NCBI RefSeq assembly: GCF_014646875.1
Contig: NZ_BMOC01000002.1
Coordinates: forward strand, 186,001-250,000
Reading direction: 5' to 3'
Length of the DNA: 64,000 bases
Source: Halobellus salinus
Lineage (GTDB): Archaea; Halobacteriota; Halobacteria; Halobacteriales; Haloferacaceae
Positions 38,901 to 46,667 of this stretch are shown here, piece after piece (positions within the stretch are counted from its first letter, which is position 1; the number at the start of each line of letters is the position of its first letter). The position numbers were made by a program, and so were the translations under genes. Under the pieces are notes generated by a model. That model saw nothing but the letters and a program-made list of their open reading frames with translations, ran no database searches and was not told the DNA's origin.

Positions 38901-40514
38901 GTACGCCGCGAACGCCTCCACGAGCGCGAACGTCCCGGAGTCCAACCGGGAATCGAGGCTCTCCTCACGGAGCCGGAGCGCGTACACCCCCCGGTCGTCG
39001 TCCCACAGCCGGTCGAGACCCTCGAAGACCGCACTCGCTTGTGCCTCAGCGCGGTCCGAGAGGTTGGCGTCGACCGGTGCGGCCGCGACAGTCGCGTACG
39101 CTTGGAGGAAGGTGCCCGCGGTGTGGGTGAACCGCCCGATCATGTTTTCCCAGAGGTTCTGGCAGGGTTCGGGGAGGCCGTCCGCGGCGAGTGAGTCGTC
39201 GAGGGCGTCAACGCCCGCCCGGATCGACCGGCGGACCCGGCCGGCGAGCGCGGGCGAGATGTCGGTCCCGTGCTCGGCCAAAAGCGTCGCGAGAAACGAG
39301 ACCACGCTCGCAGTCTGATCGGCCTGGTACTCCACGCCGTCGGCGCCCTCGACCCGTGCGTTCGCCCACCCGGGGGCCAGCGTGCCGTCGACAGCCCACG
39401 CCCGGTGGGGCCACGATCCGTCGTCGAGTTGCGTGCTACAGAAGAACGTCGCGAGCGTCGAGAGTTCCGACATCGAGTCTAACCCGAGCAGGTCGTCGCT
39501 GCGGAGCAGGTGGCGAGCGCACTCCGCCTCGTCGCGGAACCACGTGTAACCGTAGCCACCGGAATGCGTGTAGAACGGGTCGAACTCGGGGGCAGCGATG
39601 TGGGCACCGGAGGGTGCGGTCAGGAGCGACAGAACGCGGAGATCTGCTCTGACCGTCTGTTGGCGCGGGGCGCTCTCCGGGACGGCGACCTCCGCGCGCT
39701 CCCGGGCCGCAGCCCGGATGTCGGCGGCGGCGGTGTGCGACAGCGCACAGTGACACAGGTCCGCAAGCGCCTCCTCGCGTTCGACTTCGCTGTGATCCGA
39801 CAGCTGGGTGACGAGCGTCGCGCGGGCGCCGCGGCCCTGACGCTCTAAAGGCGCGGAAACAATAATGTCGCCGCTGAGGTGGGTGTCCTCATAGCGGTCG
39901 AGCGCGGCCTCCCGCGGGAGCTCGAACGCGTCCTCGGAGAGGAGTTCGTCGAAGCGTTCGGGGACCTGCGCGCGGACGTCGTCGAGGCCGGTAGAGGCGG
40001 TGACGTAGTCGTGTTCGTTCCGATGAAACACCTCGACTGCCTGGGTGTCGTATGGGCCCCCGTCGTCGTGGATGAGCCGACCAACCTGTGTCTCTCTTCC
40101 CTCCGGGGCGAACGTCACAAAGGCGGTCAGGTGGGCGTCGGTCGGGATCGCGCCCCTGAGTTCGACGTGGGTGACGTGGGCCCGGCCGAGCGTCAGGTCG
40201 TACTGGTGGATGGTGTACGACCCCGCGTTGTACTCGGTCTCGACCAGGCTGGTCTCGCGGTAGTAGTGTTGGCGGACCGGGTCGAGGTCGTCGAACCACC
40301 GGGTCTCCCCGTTGGCTTCGATGGCGAACCGGGAGCGGTCGATCCCGTAGAGCCCCGAGAGCGACGAGGAGTAGTCGCGAAGCGCACCGCCGCCGTCCAC
40401 GTGGACCAGGCGATCCCCGTGGCCGGAGAACGCACCCTCGACGGTCGGGAGTTCCCCGGGGAACCGCCCGTCGCGGTCGCGCTTGTATTCGTTCAGTACG
40501 GTCCGAAGTCTCAT
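35967..40514 (-). CDS. Tandem GH15 (glucoamylase/glucodextranase-like) protein
   Basis: 1515 residues with two glycoside hydrolase 15-type halves. The N-terminal half (about 1-620) has GGYGYTWFRDEAECARHLL and the candidate acid in CQNLWENMIGRFTHTAG. From about 650 a glucodextranase-like beta-domain begins (TTGEKYGIGTVADHD). It leads to a second (alpha/alpha)6 barrel with YNFVWSRDLYQVV, RWEEEAGYSPSSIAAEIAGL (acid) and RMLPEQVWDREH (base region). No signal peptide or membrane helix, so it should act inside the cell on alpha-glucans or trehalose-like sugars. Start at the ATG at 40514; ATACTTATGC lies about 27 bases before it. Single GH15 enzymes are about 600-1000 residues. Confidence 0.85.
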   Translation of the reverse strand: MRLRTVLNEYKRDRDGRFPGELPTVEGAFSGHGDRLVHVDGGGALRDYSSSLSGLYGIDRSRFAIEANGETRWFDDLDPVRQHYYRETSLVETEYNAGSYTIHQYDLTLGRAHVTHVELRGAIPTDAHLTAFVTFAPEGRETQVGRLIHDDGGPYDTQAVEVFHRNEHDYVTASTGLDDVRAQVPERFDELLSEDAFELPREAALDRYEDTHLSGDIIVSAPLERQGRGARATLVTQLSDHSEVEREEALADLCHCALSHTAAADIRAAARERAEVAVPESAPRQQTVRADLRVLSLLTAPSGAHIAAPEFDPFYTHSGGYGYTWFRDEAECARHLLRSDDLLGLDSMSELSTLATFFCSTQLDDGSWPHRAWAVDGTLAPGWANARVEGADGVEYQADQTASVVSFLATLLAEHGTDISPALAGRVRRSIRAGVDALDDSLAADGLPEPCQNLWENMIGRFTHTAGTFLQAYATVAAAPVDANLSDRAEAQASAVFEGLDRLWDDDRGVYALRLREESLDSRLDSGTFALVEAFAAYDRIEAVPPAALSRLETHVETTLDGLYREPVAGEDGVAGLVRFEDDPWRSADQAGEKLWSVSTAWGAHAAAELSGVLDAHDRPDDAEAFRSRATELYGWVGRDGPFSTNAGYLSEQVFDDGTHDSATPLAWSHAMRLRLTGTLAAADALPAPKPAPSGPGARPNWTTGEKYGIGTVADHDSSDPSRIWYTLTEGSLTEVRFPRVDLMNLRTFDILVVDAASDAGYTARTHNETRRDDDADTIDRRAEVVEEDALLFRHVVTETGDGRGHEWTLTAEYTTDPKHDTLLVDIDFDAADGNEYEVYAVADMALTNTGTTDRGIRLEGSNGYQLVARDAEAYDQEGTTDPLLIDEDGEEYSVAAAMSPPGGFEWATVGVGGSEFLGELFSAGTAPSPERSVDDENVVLVGRIGTGAGVADTVAVGFAENADTAAALGEAAGALSRGYETARAAYLDSWERFLGDRTIPASVRDDDTLRAQYKTALMCLRAVEDKTFLGAGIASPSVPWGEAVTAEESRGYGYNFVWSRDLYQVVTAFDAAGDVDIGVQALEYIYEYQQDDDGFIPQNTYLNGRTRWGGEQMDNISFPQVIAWMLRDRGFEFNAVDYGYRNIKRSADYVARNGPESAQERWEEEAGYSPSSIAAEIAGLGCAADIAADEGHDADAVVWQALADEWTDRVEAWTATTTGTARHDNTPYYVRITRDGDPDAGHLRTLANDGPTLDEREIIDAGFLELVRLGIKPAGDEVVRNSIREVDDTLRVDTPPGPGFYRYNGDGYGERAVVEEGAPWSVESKGKGRLWPIFTGERAEYELVYGTESGDLAPEAMLETMAGFANSGRMLPEQVWDREHATEFNWEFGRGTGAATPLAWSMAQYVRLAHGVDAGSPVELPSVLRDRYVESDRPDGPELRVDTRFEGDQLVVSGSTDAATVAVRTPSKSTMLTPSEGSFEASFGFDHDESLVTVAAATHEDLAAAGTSVERIWL

Positions 40515-40632
40515 ACCCTGCCACGAGTGCGCCGAAGCATAAGTATTGACGGAACCGGCCGAGTACTGTGTGGTGCGGAGTGATCCCGATGGAAGCGGCG
40601 GGGAGACGGGGTGTGGTCGGTCAACGTTCTCA

Positions 40633-40710
40633 TACTGTCGGCTATAGTCGCGTGACGTATTTCGACACCCCGGGGTGTCGAAAATCTTCACGTAGTTATA
40701 GCCGACAGTA
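40633..40710. mobile_element. 78-bp near-perfect palindrome, MITE-like
   Basis: Two 39-bp arms meet at CCCCGGGG (centre 40671/40672), with seven mismatches. The outer 14 bases (TACTGTCGGCTATA) match exactly. The ends carry TA, which could be a TA target duplication as made by IS630/mariner-type transposases. It lies between the divergent promoters of the GH15 gene and tbp and encodes nothing. It would form a long hairpin in RNA. Confidence 0.65.
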
Positions 40711-40798
40711 GCAAGACCGCGGCTCCTTCCGGTCCTACCGGGATAGTTTGTCCGCCGACTTTCGCGTGATCACGCGTGCCCGCCGGCCGTCGCCCACT

Positions 40799-40823
40799 CT
40801 TTATAAGGGGGGCTTTTATAAGG
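40799..40823 (+). promoter_or_regulatory. Two tandem TATA boxes upstream of tbp
   Basis: CTTTATAAGG at 40799-40808 and CTTTTATAAGG at 40813-40823 are repeats of the same element. The second is 26-36 bases before the tbp ATG and fits a short-leader transcript. The first would start transcription about 15 bases earlier or act as an extra binding site for TBP, which is the gene's own product. Confidence 0.7.
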
Positions 40824-40848
40824 AAGGCAAGAAATAATACAACAGAGT

Positions 40849-41409
40849 ATGACCACGCCGGCAGATTCAATCGAGATTCAGAACGTCGTCGCATCGACTG
40901 GGATCGGGCAGGAACTCGACCTCGAGGCCCTCGCGGAGGACCTCCCAGGGGCGGATTTCAACCCCGACAACTTTCCGGGGCTGGTCTACCGGACACAGGA
41001 GCCGAAAGCCGCCGCACTCATCTTCCGGTCGGGGAAGATCGTGTGTACCGGCGCCAAGAGTATCAACGACGTCCACGAGGCGCTCGGGATCATCTTCGAG
41101 AAGCTTCGTGGACTGTCGATTCCGGTCGACGAGGATCCCGAGATCACCGTCCAGAACATCGTCTCCAGCGCCGACCTTGGCCACAGCCTCAACCTCAACG
41201 CTCTCGCGATTGGATTGGGGCTCGAAGACGTGGAGTACGAACCCGAACAGTTCCCGGGGCTGGTCTACCGGATGGACGACCCGGAGGTCGTCATCCTGCT
41301 CTTCGGCTCGGGGAAGATCGTCATCACTGGGGGGAAGCGGACCGATGACGCCGAAACCGCGGTTGAGGAGATCGTCAAGCGGATCGACGACCTCGGCCTG
41401 CTGGGGTGA
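40849..41409 (+). CDS. tbp: TATA-box binding protein
   Basis: The general transcription factor that binds TATA boxes and recruits TFB and RNA polymerase. The 186 residues form the two-repeat saddle. Repeat 1 has IEIQNVVASTGIGQELDLEA, FPGLVYRTQEPKAAALIF and SGKIVCTGAKS; repeat 2 has ITVQNIVSSADLGHSLNLNA, FPGLVYRMDDPEVVILLF and SGKIVITGGKR. Both repeats are complete. Haloarchaea often have several TBPs; whether this is the main one cannot be told. Preceded by two TATA boxes and a 78-bp palindrome. Confidence 0.96.
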   Translation: MTTPADSIEIQNVVASTGIGQELDLEALAEDLPGADFNPDNFPGLVYRTQEPKAAALIFRSGKIVCTGAKSINDVHEALGIIFEKLRGLSIPVDEDPEITVQNIVSSADLGHSLNLNALAIGLGLEDVEYEPEQFPGLVYRMDDPEVVILLFGSGKIVITGGKRTDDAETAVEEIVKRIDDLGLLG

Positions 41410-41539
41410 TAGTGGTTACTCCCGTCTCGTACCGTCAAGTGAGGTCAACGGGGGTAGCGCTCGGCGGTACACGGTGAGAGTGACCAGTATGAGCCGGGGG
41501 CTCCGACTCCCGGGTCGACGGTGCGCCGGCGTCCGACAG

Positions 41540-41545
41540 TATAAG
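41540..41545 (+). promoter_or_regulatory. TATA box of the HTH regulator gene
   Basis: TATAAG lies 26-31 bases before the ATG at 41571, supporting that start. Confidence 0.55.
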
Positions 41546-41570
41546 ACCGCCACGACCGAACGGGCCGTTG

Positions 41571-42347
41571 ATGAGTGCGCGTGAGGACATCACGTTTCTG
41601 GTGGGCTCGGAGGTCCGGATCGACCTGCTTCGGACGCTCCGGTCCACACCCGGACGGCCGAGCGATCTCGCCGACCGGTGTTCGTGCGCCCGTGAGACGG
41701 CACAGCGGACTGTGTCGGAGTTCACCGACCGCGGGTGGGCCGAGAAGGTGCCCGACACCGACAGATACCGGCTCACCCGAGCCGGCGACATCGTCGCCGA
41801 AAGCTACGCGCAGTTCGAGGAGTGTTTGGACGTCGCGGACCGGTTCCGGCACCTCCTCGCGAACCTGGATGGATCCACAGAGGGATTGACGTGTGAGACG
41901 CTGGCGGGGGCGACTCACACGCGTGCAACTCCCGAGAACCCCCACAGTCCGATCAACCGCCTTCTGGAGCTTATGGACCGCGACCGGGTCGATACGCTTC
42001 GAGGGGTTACGCCGATCGTGAGCCGGGTGTACAACCAGGCCGTCACCGGGGCTATCGGGCAGGAGAGCGACGTCGACCTCGTCGTCGACAAAGACGTGTT
42101 AGAGACGTCCGCCGCGGAGTATCCGGAGGCGCTTGAGCGCGCCGAGCGGCTCTCTGGGTTCACACTGTACGTCTCCCCGCAGCCGGTGGCGTTCGGGGTG
42201 GTGCTCGTCGACGGCCACGCGTATCTCGGTGCGTACGACGATGGGGGAAACCTCGTCGCGAGCGCCGACGGCGACGGGGAGCCATTCGTCTCGTGGGCCC
42301 GTCAGACGTTCGGTCGGATCCGCGAGCGGTCGTCGGTCTGGGAGTGA
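41571..42347 (+). CDS. Winged-helix regulator with C-terminal sensor domain
   Basis: 258 residues. Residues 1-75 form an ArsR-type winged helix: ITFLVGSEVRIDLLRTLRST, then GRPSDLADRCSCARETAQRT as recognition part and DTDRYRLTRAGDIVAESY as wing. The C-terminal domain (about 115-250) has LEYPEALERAERLSGFTLYV-like features (YPEALERAERLSGFTLYVSP) and a strand pair (FGVVLVDGHAYLGAYDDGGN), resembling the FilR1/DUF1724-type sensor of archaeal regulators. Haloarchaea have many such paralogues. Target genes are unknown; it follows tbp but has its own promoter. Confidence 0.8.
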   Translation: MSAREDITFLVGSEVRIDLLRTLRSTPGRPSDLADRCSCARETAQRTVSEFTDRGWAEKVPDTDRYRLTRAGDIVAESYAQFEECLDVADRFRHLLANLDGSTEGLTCETLAGATHTRATPENPHSPINRLLELMDRDRVDTLRGVTPIVSRVYNQAVTGAIGQESDVDLVVDKDVLETSAAEYPEALERAERLSGFTLYVSPQPVAFGVVLVDGHAYLGAYDDGGNLVASADGDGEPFVSWARQTFGRIRERSSVWE

Positions 42348-42522
42348 ATGCTGTGGCGGGGGAGCCGCCCCGGTACAAGACGTCGGCCGAAGAGAGACTG
42401 GAGTGGCGAACAGCCGGCACACCGCCGTCCACCGCGCCGACGTACCGGGCAACCGCAGCACGACGCGGGGCAGTGCTCACCGCACACGGGTGGTTGTCCC
42501 GTGTTCTCACGTGACGCACTTT

Positions 42523-42600
42523 CACGACTAAACTCGTGGGCTTCCCACCCGGTGTTGACCGGGCAGGTCAATCCTGAAGGGTGGAAATCTACGCTTTGCG
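42523..42600. mobile_element. IS200/IS605-type end relic
   Basis: CACGA-CTAAAC-TCGTG (42523-42538), followed by GGGCTTCCCACC and then GTTGACCGGGCAGGTC, looks like the hairpin end of haloarchaeal IS200/IS605/IS1341 elements. No transposase gene is near. The rest of the 329-bp gap (42348-42676) holds only the promoter of the next gene (GTAGTAAAAACC, about 42646-42657). Confidence 0.45.
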
Positions 42601-42676
42601 ACCGACGGTCGCGGCACTGGATCGGCTCCCGCGACGCTCCGACAGTAGTAAAAACCGCGCCGCGGTAGAGAGGCCA

Positions 42677-44338
42677 ATGAGTGAGGAAGCGGCCGGCGAG
42701 GGTCGCGTCCGGGTTGTCGGCACCGCCCACGTCTCCGAGGAGAGCGTTCGGGAGGTCGAAGACACCATCGAGGCCGAGCGGCCGGACGTTGTGGCGGTCG
42801 AACTCGACGAGGGGCGATACCGCCAGCTCAAAGGCGGCGAGCCAGACGATATCACGCCTGGCGACCTGCTCCGCGGCAACACCGTCTTTCAGTTCATCGC
42901 CTACTGGATGCTGTCGTACGTCCAGACGCGGCTCGGCGAGAAGTTCGACGTGACTCCCGGTGCGGACATGCTCTCGGCGGTCGAGACAGCCGAGGAAGGA
43001 GACATCGACGTCGCCCTCGTCGACCGCGACATCAACGAGACGATGCGGCGGTTCTGGTCGGCCATGAGCTCGGTCGAGAAGCTCCGGATGATCGGCGGGC
43101 TAGCGTTCGGGCTCGGCGACAGCCGCGGGGTCGGGCTTGCAGCCGGGGTTGTGTTGGGACTGCTTCTGGGGCCGTTCGTGGCGATCTTCGGCGGGACCGT
43201 CGGGCTCGACGCCGTGATCCTGTCGCGGGTTACCGGGGGGGCCGTGCTCGCGGTCGGCGTCGCCGCCGCTGTGTGGCTGTTCGGTGGGTCGGTCCTCTCG
43301 GCGGCCGACCGCGCGAGTGTCGCGGTGGGCGGGGGGATCGCAGTCGGTGCGGTCGCCGGCGTCGGACTGGGGCTTGCGGCGCCCATCGTCGACTCCCTCG
43401 GACCGTTTACCGTCCGCGTTGTGGGGAGTATGGCGCTGGGGGTCCTCGGCGGCGTGGCCGTCGGGGGACTCCTGGGGCAGTTCGCCGCGGCCTTTGGGGG
43501 CACTGAACCGGACGACGTCGAAGAGTTCGATATGGCAGAACTGACCGACACCGACGTGGTGACTGCGATGATGGAGGAGTTCCGGCAGTTCTCCCCGGGC
43601 GGCGCCGCCGCCCTGATCGACGAGCGCGACGCGTTCATCGCCCACAAGTTGGTGGCGCTCCGGCAGACCGGGGCCGATGTGGTCGCTGTCGTCGGCGCGG
43701 GTCACCGCGAAGGGATCGAGCGATACCTCAACAACCCGACCGAGCTTCCGCCGATGGCGTCGCTAACCGGCACCAGCGGCCGGGGAATCCCGTGGGCTAA
43801 GATCGTCGGAACCGGCATCTCCGTCGTCGTGATCGGCTTCTTTGCCCTGTTGGCGCTGTCGTCGGCCGGCGACGGGGCTTTGCTCCGGCTGTTCGGCGCG
43901 TGGTTCCTGATCAACGGGGTGTTCGCGGCGGGGCTGGCGAAGGGCGCAGGCGCGAGGTGGCTGTCGTCGCTCGCCGGCGGCGCAGTCGCGTGGATGACCT
44001 CGATCAACCCGTTCTTGGCGCCGGGGTGGTTCGCGGGGTACGTCGAACTCCAGTACACGCCGGTGAACGTCTCCGATATCGGGACACTAAACCAGATCCT
44101 CGCCGACGAGGAGCGGCCAATCCCCGAACTGGTCTCGGACATGTTCGGGGTCCCACTGTTCCGCCTGATCGTGATCGTTGCCGCGACCAACATCGGGAGT
44201 ATCATCGCCTCCGCGCTGTTCGTTGCGTACCTGCTCCCGCTGTTCGCGCTTGACCTCGGCGGCGCGACGGGAGTGACGCGGCTGCTCTTTGAGGGCGCAC
44301 AGAACGGGTGGGAGATCGTGTGGGGGGCGGTCGTGTGA
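42677..44338 (+). CDS. TraB/PrgY-family membrane protein
   Basis: 553 residues. The N-terminal catalytic-like domain begins VRVVGTAHVSEESVREVEDT (about 10-29), with the conserved GxxH (GTAH), then AVELDEGRYRQL. A hydrophobic block of several helices lies at about 140-275. The second conserved segment (VVAVVGAGHREGIERYL, second GxxH) lies near residue 350. Four to five more helices follow to the C-terminus. TraB-family proteins are thought to degrade or block peptides, as a metal-dependent peptidase fold; this is unproven in archaea. The M50 protease gene downstream overlaps it by four bases, so both are probably made together. Confidence 0.82.
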   Translation: MSEEAAGEGRVRVVGTAHVSEESVREVEDTIEAERPDVVAVELDEGRYRQLKGGEPDDITPGDLLRGNTVFQFIAYWMLSYVQTRLGEKFDVTPGADMLSAVETAEEGDIDVALVDRDINETMRRFWSAMSSVEKLRMIGGLAFGLGDSRGVGLAAGVVLGLLLGPFVAIFGGTVGLDAVILSRVTGGAVLAVGVAAAVWLFGGSVLSAADRASVAVGGGIAVGAVAGVGLGLAAPIVDSLGPFTVRVVGSMALGVLGGVAVGGLLGQFAAAFGGTEPDDVEEFDMAELTDTDVVTAMMEEFRQFSPGGAAALIDERDAFIAHKLVALRQTGADVVAVVGAGHREGIERYLNNPTELPPMASLTGTSGRGIPWAKIVGTGISVVVIGFFALLALSSAGDGALLRLFGAWFLINGVFAAGLAKGAGARWLSSLAGGAVAWMTSINPFLAPGWFAGYVELQYTPVNVSDIGTLNQILADEERPIPELVSDMFGVPLFRLIVIVAATNIGSIIASALFVAYLLPLFALDLGGATGVTRLLFEGAQNGWEIVWGAVV

Positions 44339-44970
44339 ACGTTTCCGGACTCTCCTTCAGCGCCCGCGAACTCCGGGATCTGGGACTAGCGTGGGCCGCT
44401 CTCGGGATCGCGTTCGCCATCTTCTTCGCCGGCGGCGGCCAGCGAGCGGTCGACGCCATCTCGGGCGGCGGCGTGGTGGCCCCGGTGCTCCTCAGCCTGT
44501 TGACCGCCGGCACCGCTTTTCTGATCCACGAACTCGCCCACAAGGTTGTGGCGATCCGATACGGCCAGATCGCGGAGTTCCGCGCGGACTACGGTATGTT
44601 GTTTCTGGCAGTCGTCAGCTCGCTCGCGGGATTCATCTTCGCCGCACCCGGCGCCGTCTACCACCGCGGGCGGCTGACTCGGCGCGAACACGGCCTCATC
44701 GCGCTAGCCGGTCCGGCGGTAAACGTCGGGCTGGCCGTTCTCTTCATCCCAGTATTCGTCGCCGGAACAGCGGTCGACTCGGGCTTTCTCGCCTTGGTCG
44801 GGTCACGAGGGCTCGTGATCAACCTCTTTCTGGCGGCGTTCAACATGCTCCCGTTTGGTCCGCTCGACGGCAAGACGGTCCTCGGGTGGAGCAAGCCGGT
44901 GTTTGCCGGGTTCTTTATTCCCGCACTGGCCCTAACGGTCGGCGCGTTCCTGCTCGGGTTCGGATTCTGA
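44335..44970 (+). CDS. Site-2-protease-type (M50) membrane metalloprotease
   Basis: 211 residues with about six membrane helices. The zinc site is FLIHELAHKVVAI (HExxH near residue 62). The third ligand lies in the later FNMLPFGPLDGKTVLG (the LDG motif, near residue 178). These enzymes cut proteins inside the membrane. The GTG start at 44335 overlaps the stop of the TraB-family gene (GTGA), indicating coupled translation and perhaps a joint role in membrane-protein quality control or signalling. No PDZ or CBS domain is present. Confidence 0.87.
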   Translation: MNVSGLSFSARELRDLGLAWAALGIAFAIFFAGGGQRAVDAISGGGVVAPVLLSLLTAGTAFLIHELAHKVVAIRYGQIAEFRADYGMLFLAVVSSLAGFIFAAPGAVYHRGRLTRREHGLIALAGPAVNVGLAVLFIPVFVAGTAVDSGFLALVGSRGLVINLFLAAFNMLPFGPLDGKTVLGWSKPVFAGFFIPALALTVGAFLLGFGF

Positions 44971-45055
44971 CAAACGGGTACGGCCAGGTCCCGGTTCGGT
45001 GGTGTCCGGGACATCCTTGTGGCGGTAGCGACCCGACGAGTGGAGAGGGCGTCGG

Positions 45056-45325
45056 CTACTCCTCGCCCACCGGGTGGTAGCCGTGGCCCAGGACGAACGC
45101 CCCGGCGTTGACGCCGACAAGCGCCACGAACAGGAGCGCTTCGCTACCCGTCAGGCCGCCGGCGAGGAGGGGGAGATACGCGGCCGGTAGGACGATCGCG
45201 GCCCAGAAGCTCGCGACCTGCACGTTCCGGAGGGCGGTCCGGACCGTGTCGCTCACGGCACGACCGGCGCGACGCAGGCTGTCGCGTTCGACCGGGAGAT
45301 CGGAGGAGCGGGGGACGTGAGACAT
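45056..45325 (-). CDS. Small two-helix membrane protein, unknown function
   Basis: About 89 residues from the ATG at 45325. The hydrophilic arginine-rich N-terminus (RDSLRRAGRAVSDTVRTALR) is probably an amphipathic or cytoplasmic helix. Two transmembrane segments follow (VASFWAAIVLPAAYLPLLAG and ALLFVALVGVNAGAFVLG), and the chain ends YHPVGEE. No known domain recognised. It converges with the M50 gene. Confidence 0.6.
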   Translation of the reverse strand: MSHVPRSSDLPVERDSLRRAGRAVSDTVRTALRNVQVASFWAAIVLPAAYLPLLAGGLTGSEALLFVALVGVNAGAFVLGHGYHPVGEE

Positions 45326-45384
45326 GTGTTTCGGCTCACTCTCCGGTAGGGCGGGGACCCACATATAACGCACAGAGGCTTCAC

Positions 45385-45460
45385 TCGTTTCGCGACGGTT
45401 TACCGCCGCAGTCGACGTTTCACCGACGTTTCATAACCCTCTCAAATCGTCGTAAACCGT
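45385..45460. repeat. Cluster of short repeats between a membrane gene and purM
   Basis: ACGGTTTAC (45395-45403) recurs inverted as GTAAACCGT (45452-45460). Between them CGACGTTTCA-type units repeat 11 bases apart (about one helical turn). This could be an operator or just compositional; no coding frame fits. The rest of the 316-bp gap carries the purM promoter. Confidence 0.4.
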
Positions 45461-45610
45461 TCAAAAACACATCTGTGTCCGTATCTCCGAGTTGCACGCG
45501 AGAACAGCGTGCACCACCGCGGACCCGGAGTCGCGACACGCTGGCGGTACGACAGCGGCGGCCGCCGTCGCTGCCAGGCCCTCACGAGGGTCACCCGCGC
45601 GGACCGGACG

Positions 45611-45618
45611 TATTTTGC
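45611..45618 (+). promoter_or_regulatory. TATA box of purM
   Basis: TATTTTGC lies 24-31 bases before the ATG at 45642, supporting that start. Confidence 0.55.
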
Positions 45619-45641
45619 GTGCGCGTTCCGGGGGTTGTGGT

Positions 45642-46667
45642 ATGACCGACGACCGCCCGGATGGGACCGAGAGTCACGACGGAGACAGCGCGGGAGCAGA
45701 CGACGATGCCAACTCGCTGACGTACGCCGATGCGGGCGTCGACATCGGCGCGAGCGAGGCGGCGACCGCGGCGCTCGTGGGTGCCGTCGGCGGGAGCGAG
45801 GGCGACTACGCCGGCCTGTTGGACATCGGCGACCGGTACCTCGCGCTCGCGACCGACGGAGTCGGGACGAAGCTCCTTGTCGCCGAAGCACTGGGAGACT
45901 ACTCGACGGTCGGGATCGACTGTATCGCCATGAACGCGAACGACCTCGTCGCCGCGGGCGTCCGGCCGGTGGCGTTCGTCGACTACCTCGCGGTCGATGA
46001 ACCCGACGAAGCGTTCGCCGAACAGGTCGGCGAGGGGTTGCGAGCCGGCGCCGACGAGGCGGGTCTGGAGCTAGTCGGCGGCGAAACCGCGGTGATGCCC
46101 GAGGTGATCCGAGGGCTCGACCTGGCGGGGACCTGCGCCGGCCTCGTCGCGAAGAACGCGGTCTTGCCCGGAGTAGCCGAACCCGGTGACGCCCTGGTCG
46201 GGTTCCCCTCGTCGGGGATCCACTCCAATGGGCTGACGCTCGCTCGGACTGCCAGCACCCGCGAACACGAGTACACCACCCCCTGTCCGTTCGGCGACTA
46301 CGACACCCTCGGTGAGGCGCTGCTCGAACCGACTCGAATTTACACGCACCTGCTTAGTCCGATGCGCGAGCACGACGTCAGGGCCGCCGCCCACATCACC
46401 GGCGGCGGGTGGACCAACCTCGAACGCTTGGGCGACAACCGGTACGTCGTCGACGACGCGTTCGACCCGCACCCGGTCTTCGAGTTCGTCCAGTCGGCAG
46501 GGGAGGTCGCCGACGCGGAGATGCACCGGACGTTCAACATGGGCACGGGGTTCGTCTGCGCGCTTGCCCCCGACGACGCCGCGGCGCTCGCGGCCGGCAC
46601 TGACGGGCGCGTGATCGGTCGCGTCGCGTCCGGGTCCGGCGTCGCGATCCGCGGGCTCGAGCTCTGA
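45642..46667 (+). CDS. purM: Phosphoribosylformylglycinamidine cyclo-ligase (AIR synthetase)
   Basis: The fifth step of purine synthesis: ATP-dependent ring closure of FGAM to AIR. The 341-residue chain begins with an acidic tail of about 28 residues, then LTYADAGVDIGASEAAT. LALATDGVGTKLLVAEAL and IGIDCIAMNANDLVAAGVRP-type segments (IDCIAMNANDLVAAGVRPV) form the ATP/Mg site. VGGETAVMPEVI, SGIHSNGLTLAR and AHITGGGWTNLERL are further family blocks. The start fits the TATA box at 45611. Other purine genes are not adjacent. Confidence 0.95.
   Translation: MTDDRPDGTESHDGDSAGADDDANSLTYADAGVDIGASEAATAALVGAVGGSEGDYAGLLDIGDRYLALATDGVGTKLLVAEALGDYSTVGIDCIAMNANDLVAAGVRPVAFVDYLAVDEPDEAFAEQVGEGLRAGADEAGLELVGGETAVMPEVIRGLDLAGTCAGLVAKNAVLPGVAEPGDALVGFPSSGIHSNGLTLARTASTREHEYTTPCPFGDYDTLGEALLEPTRIYTHLLSPMREHDVRAAAHITGGGWTNLERLGDNRYVVDDAFDPHPVFEFVQSAGEVADAEMHRTFNMGTGFVCALAPDDAAALAAGTDGRVIGRVASGSGVAIRGLEL

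Noticed and set aside
37035-39194. 719-codon plus-strand frame opposite the GH15 gene
   Set aside because: Antisense shadow; Val/Arg/Gly-rich without motifs, while the opposite strand carries clear GH15 blocks.
35967-40691. GH15 protein with 59 extra N-terminal residues
   Set aside because: The extension reads through the 78-bp palindrome and the TATA box. The ATG at 40514 has a TATA about 27 bases upstream.
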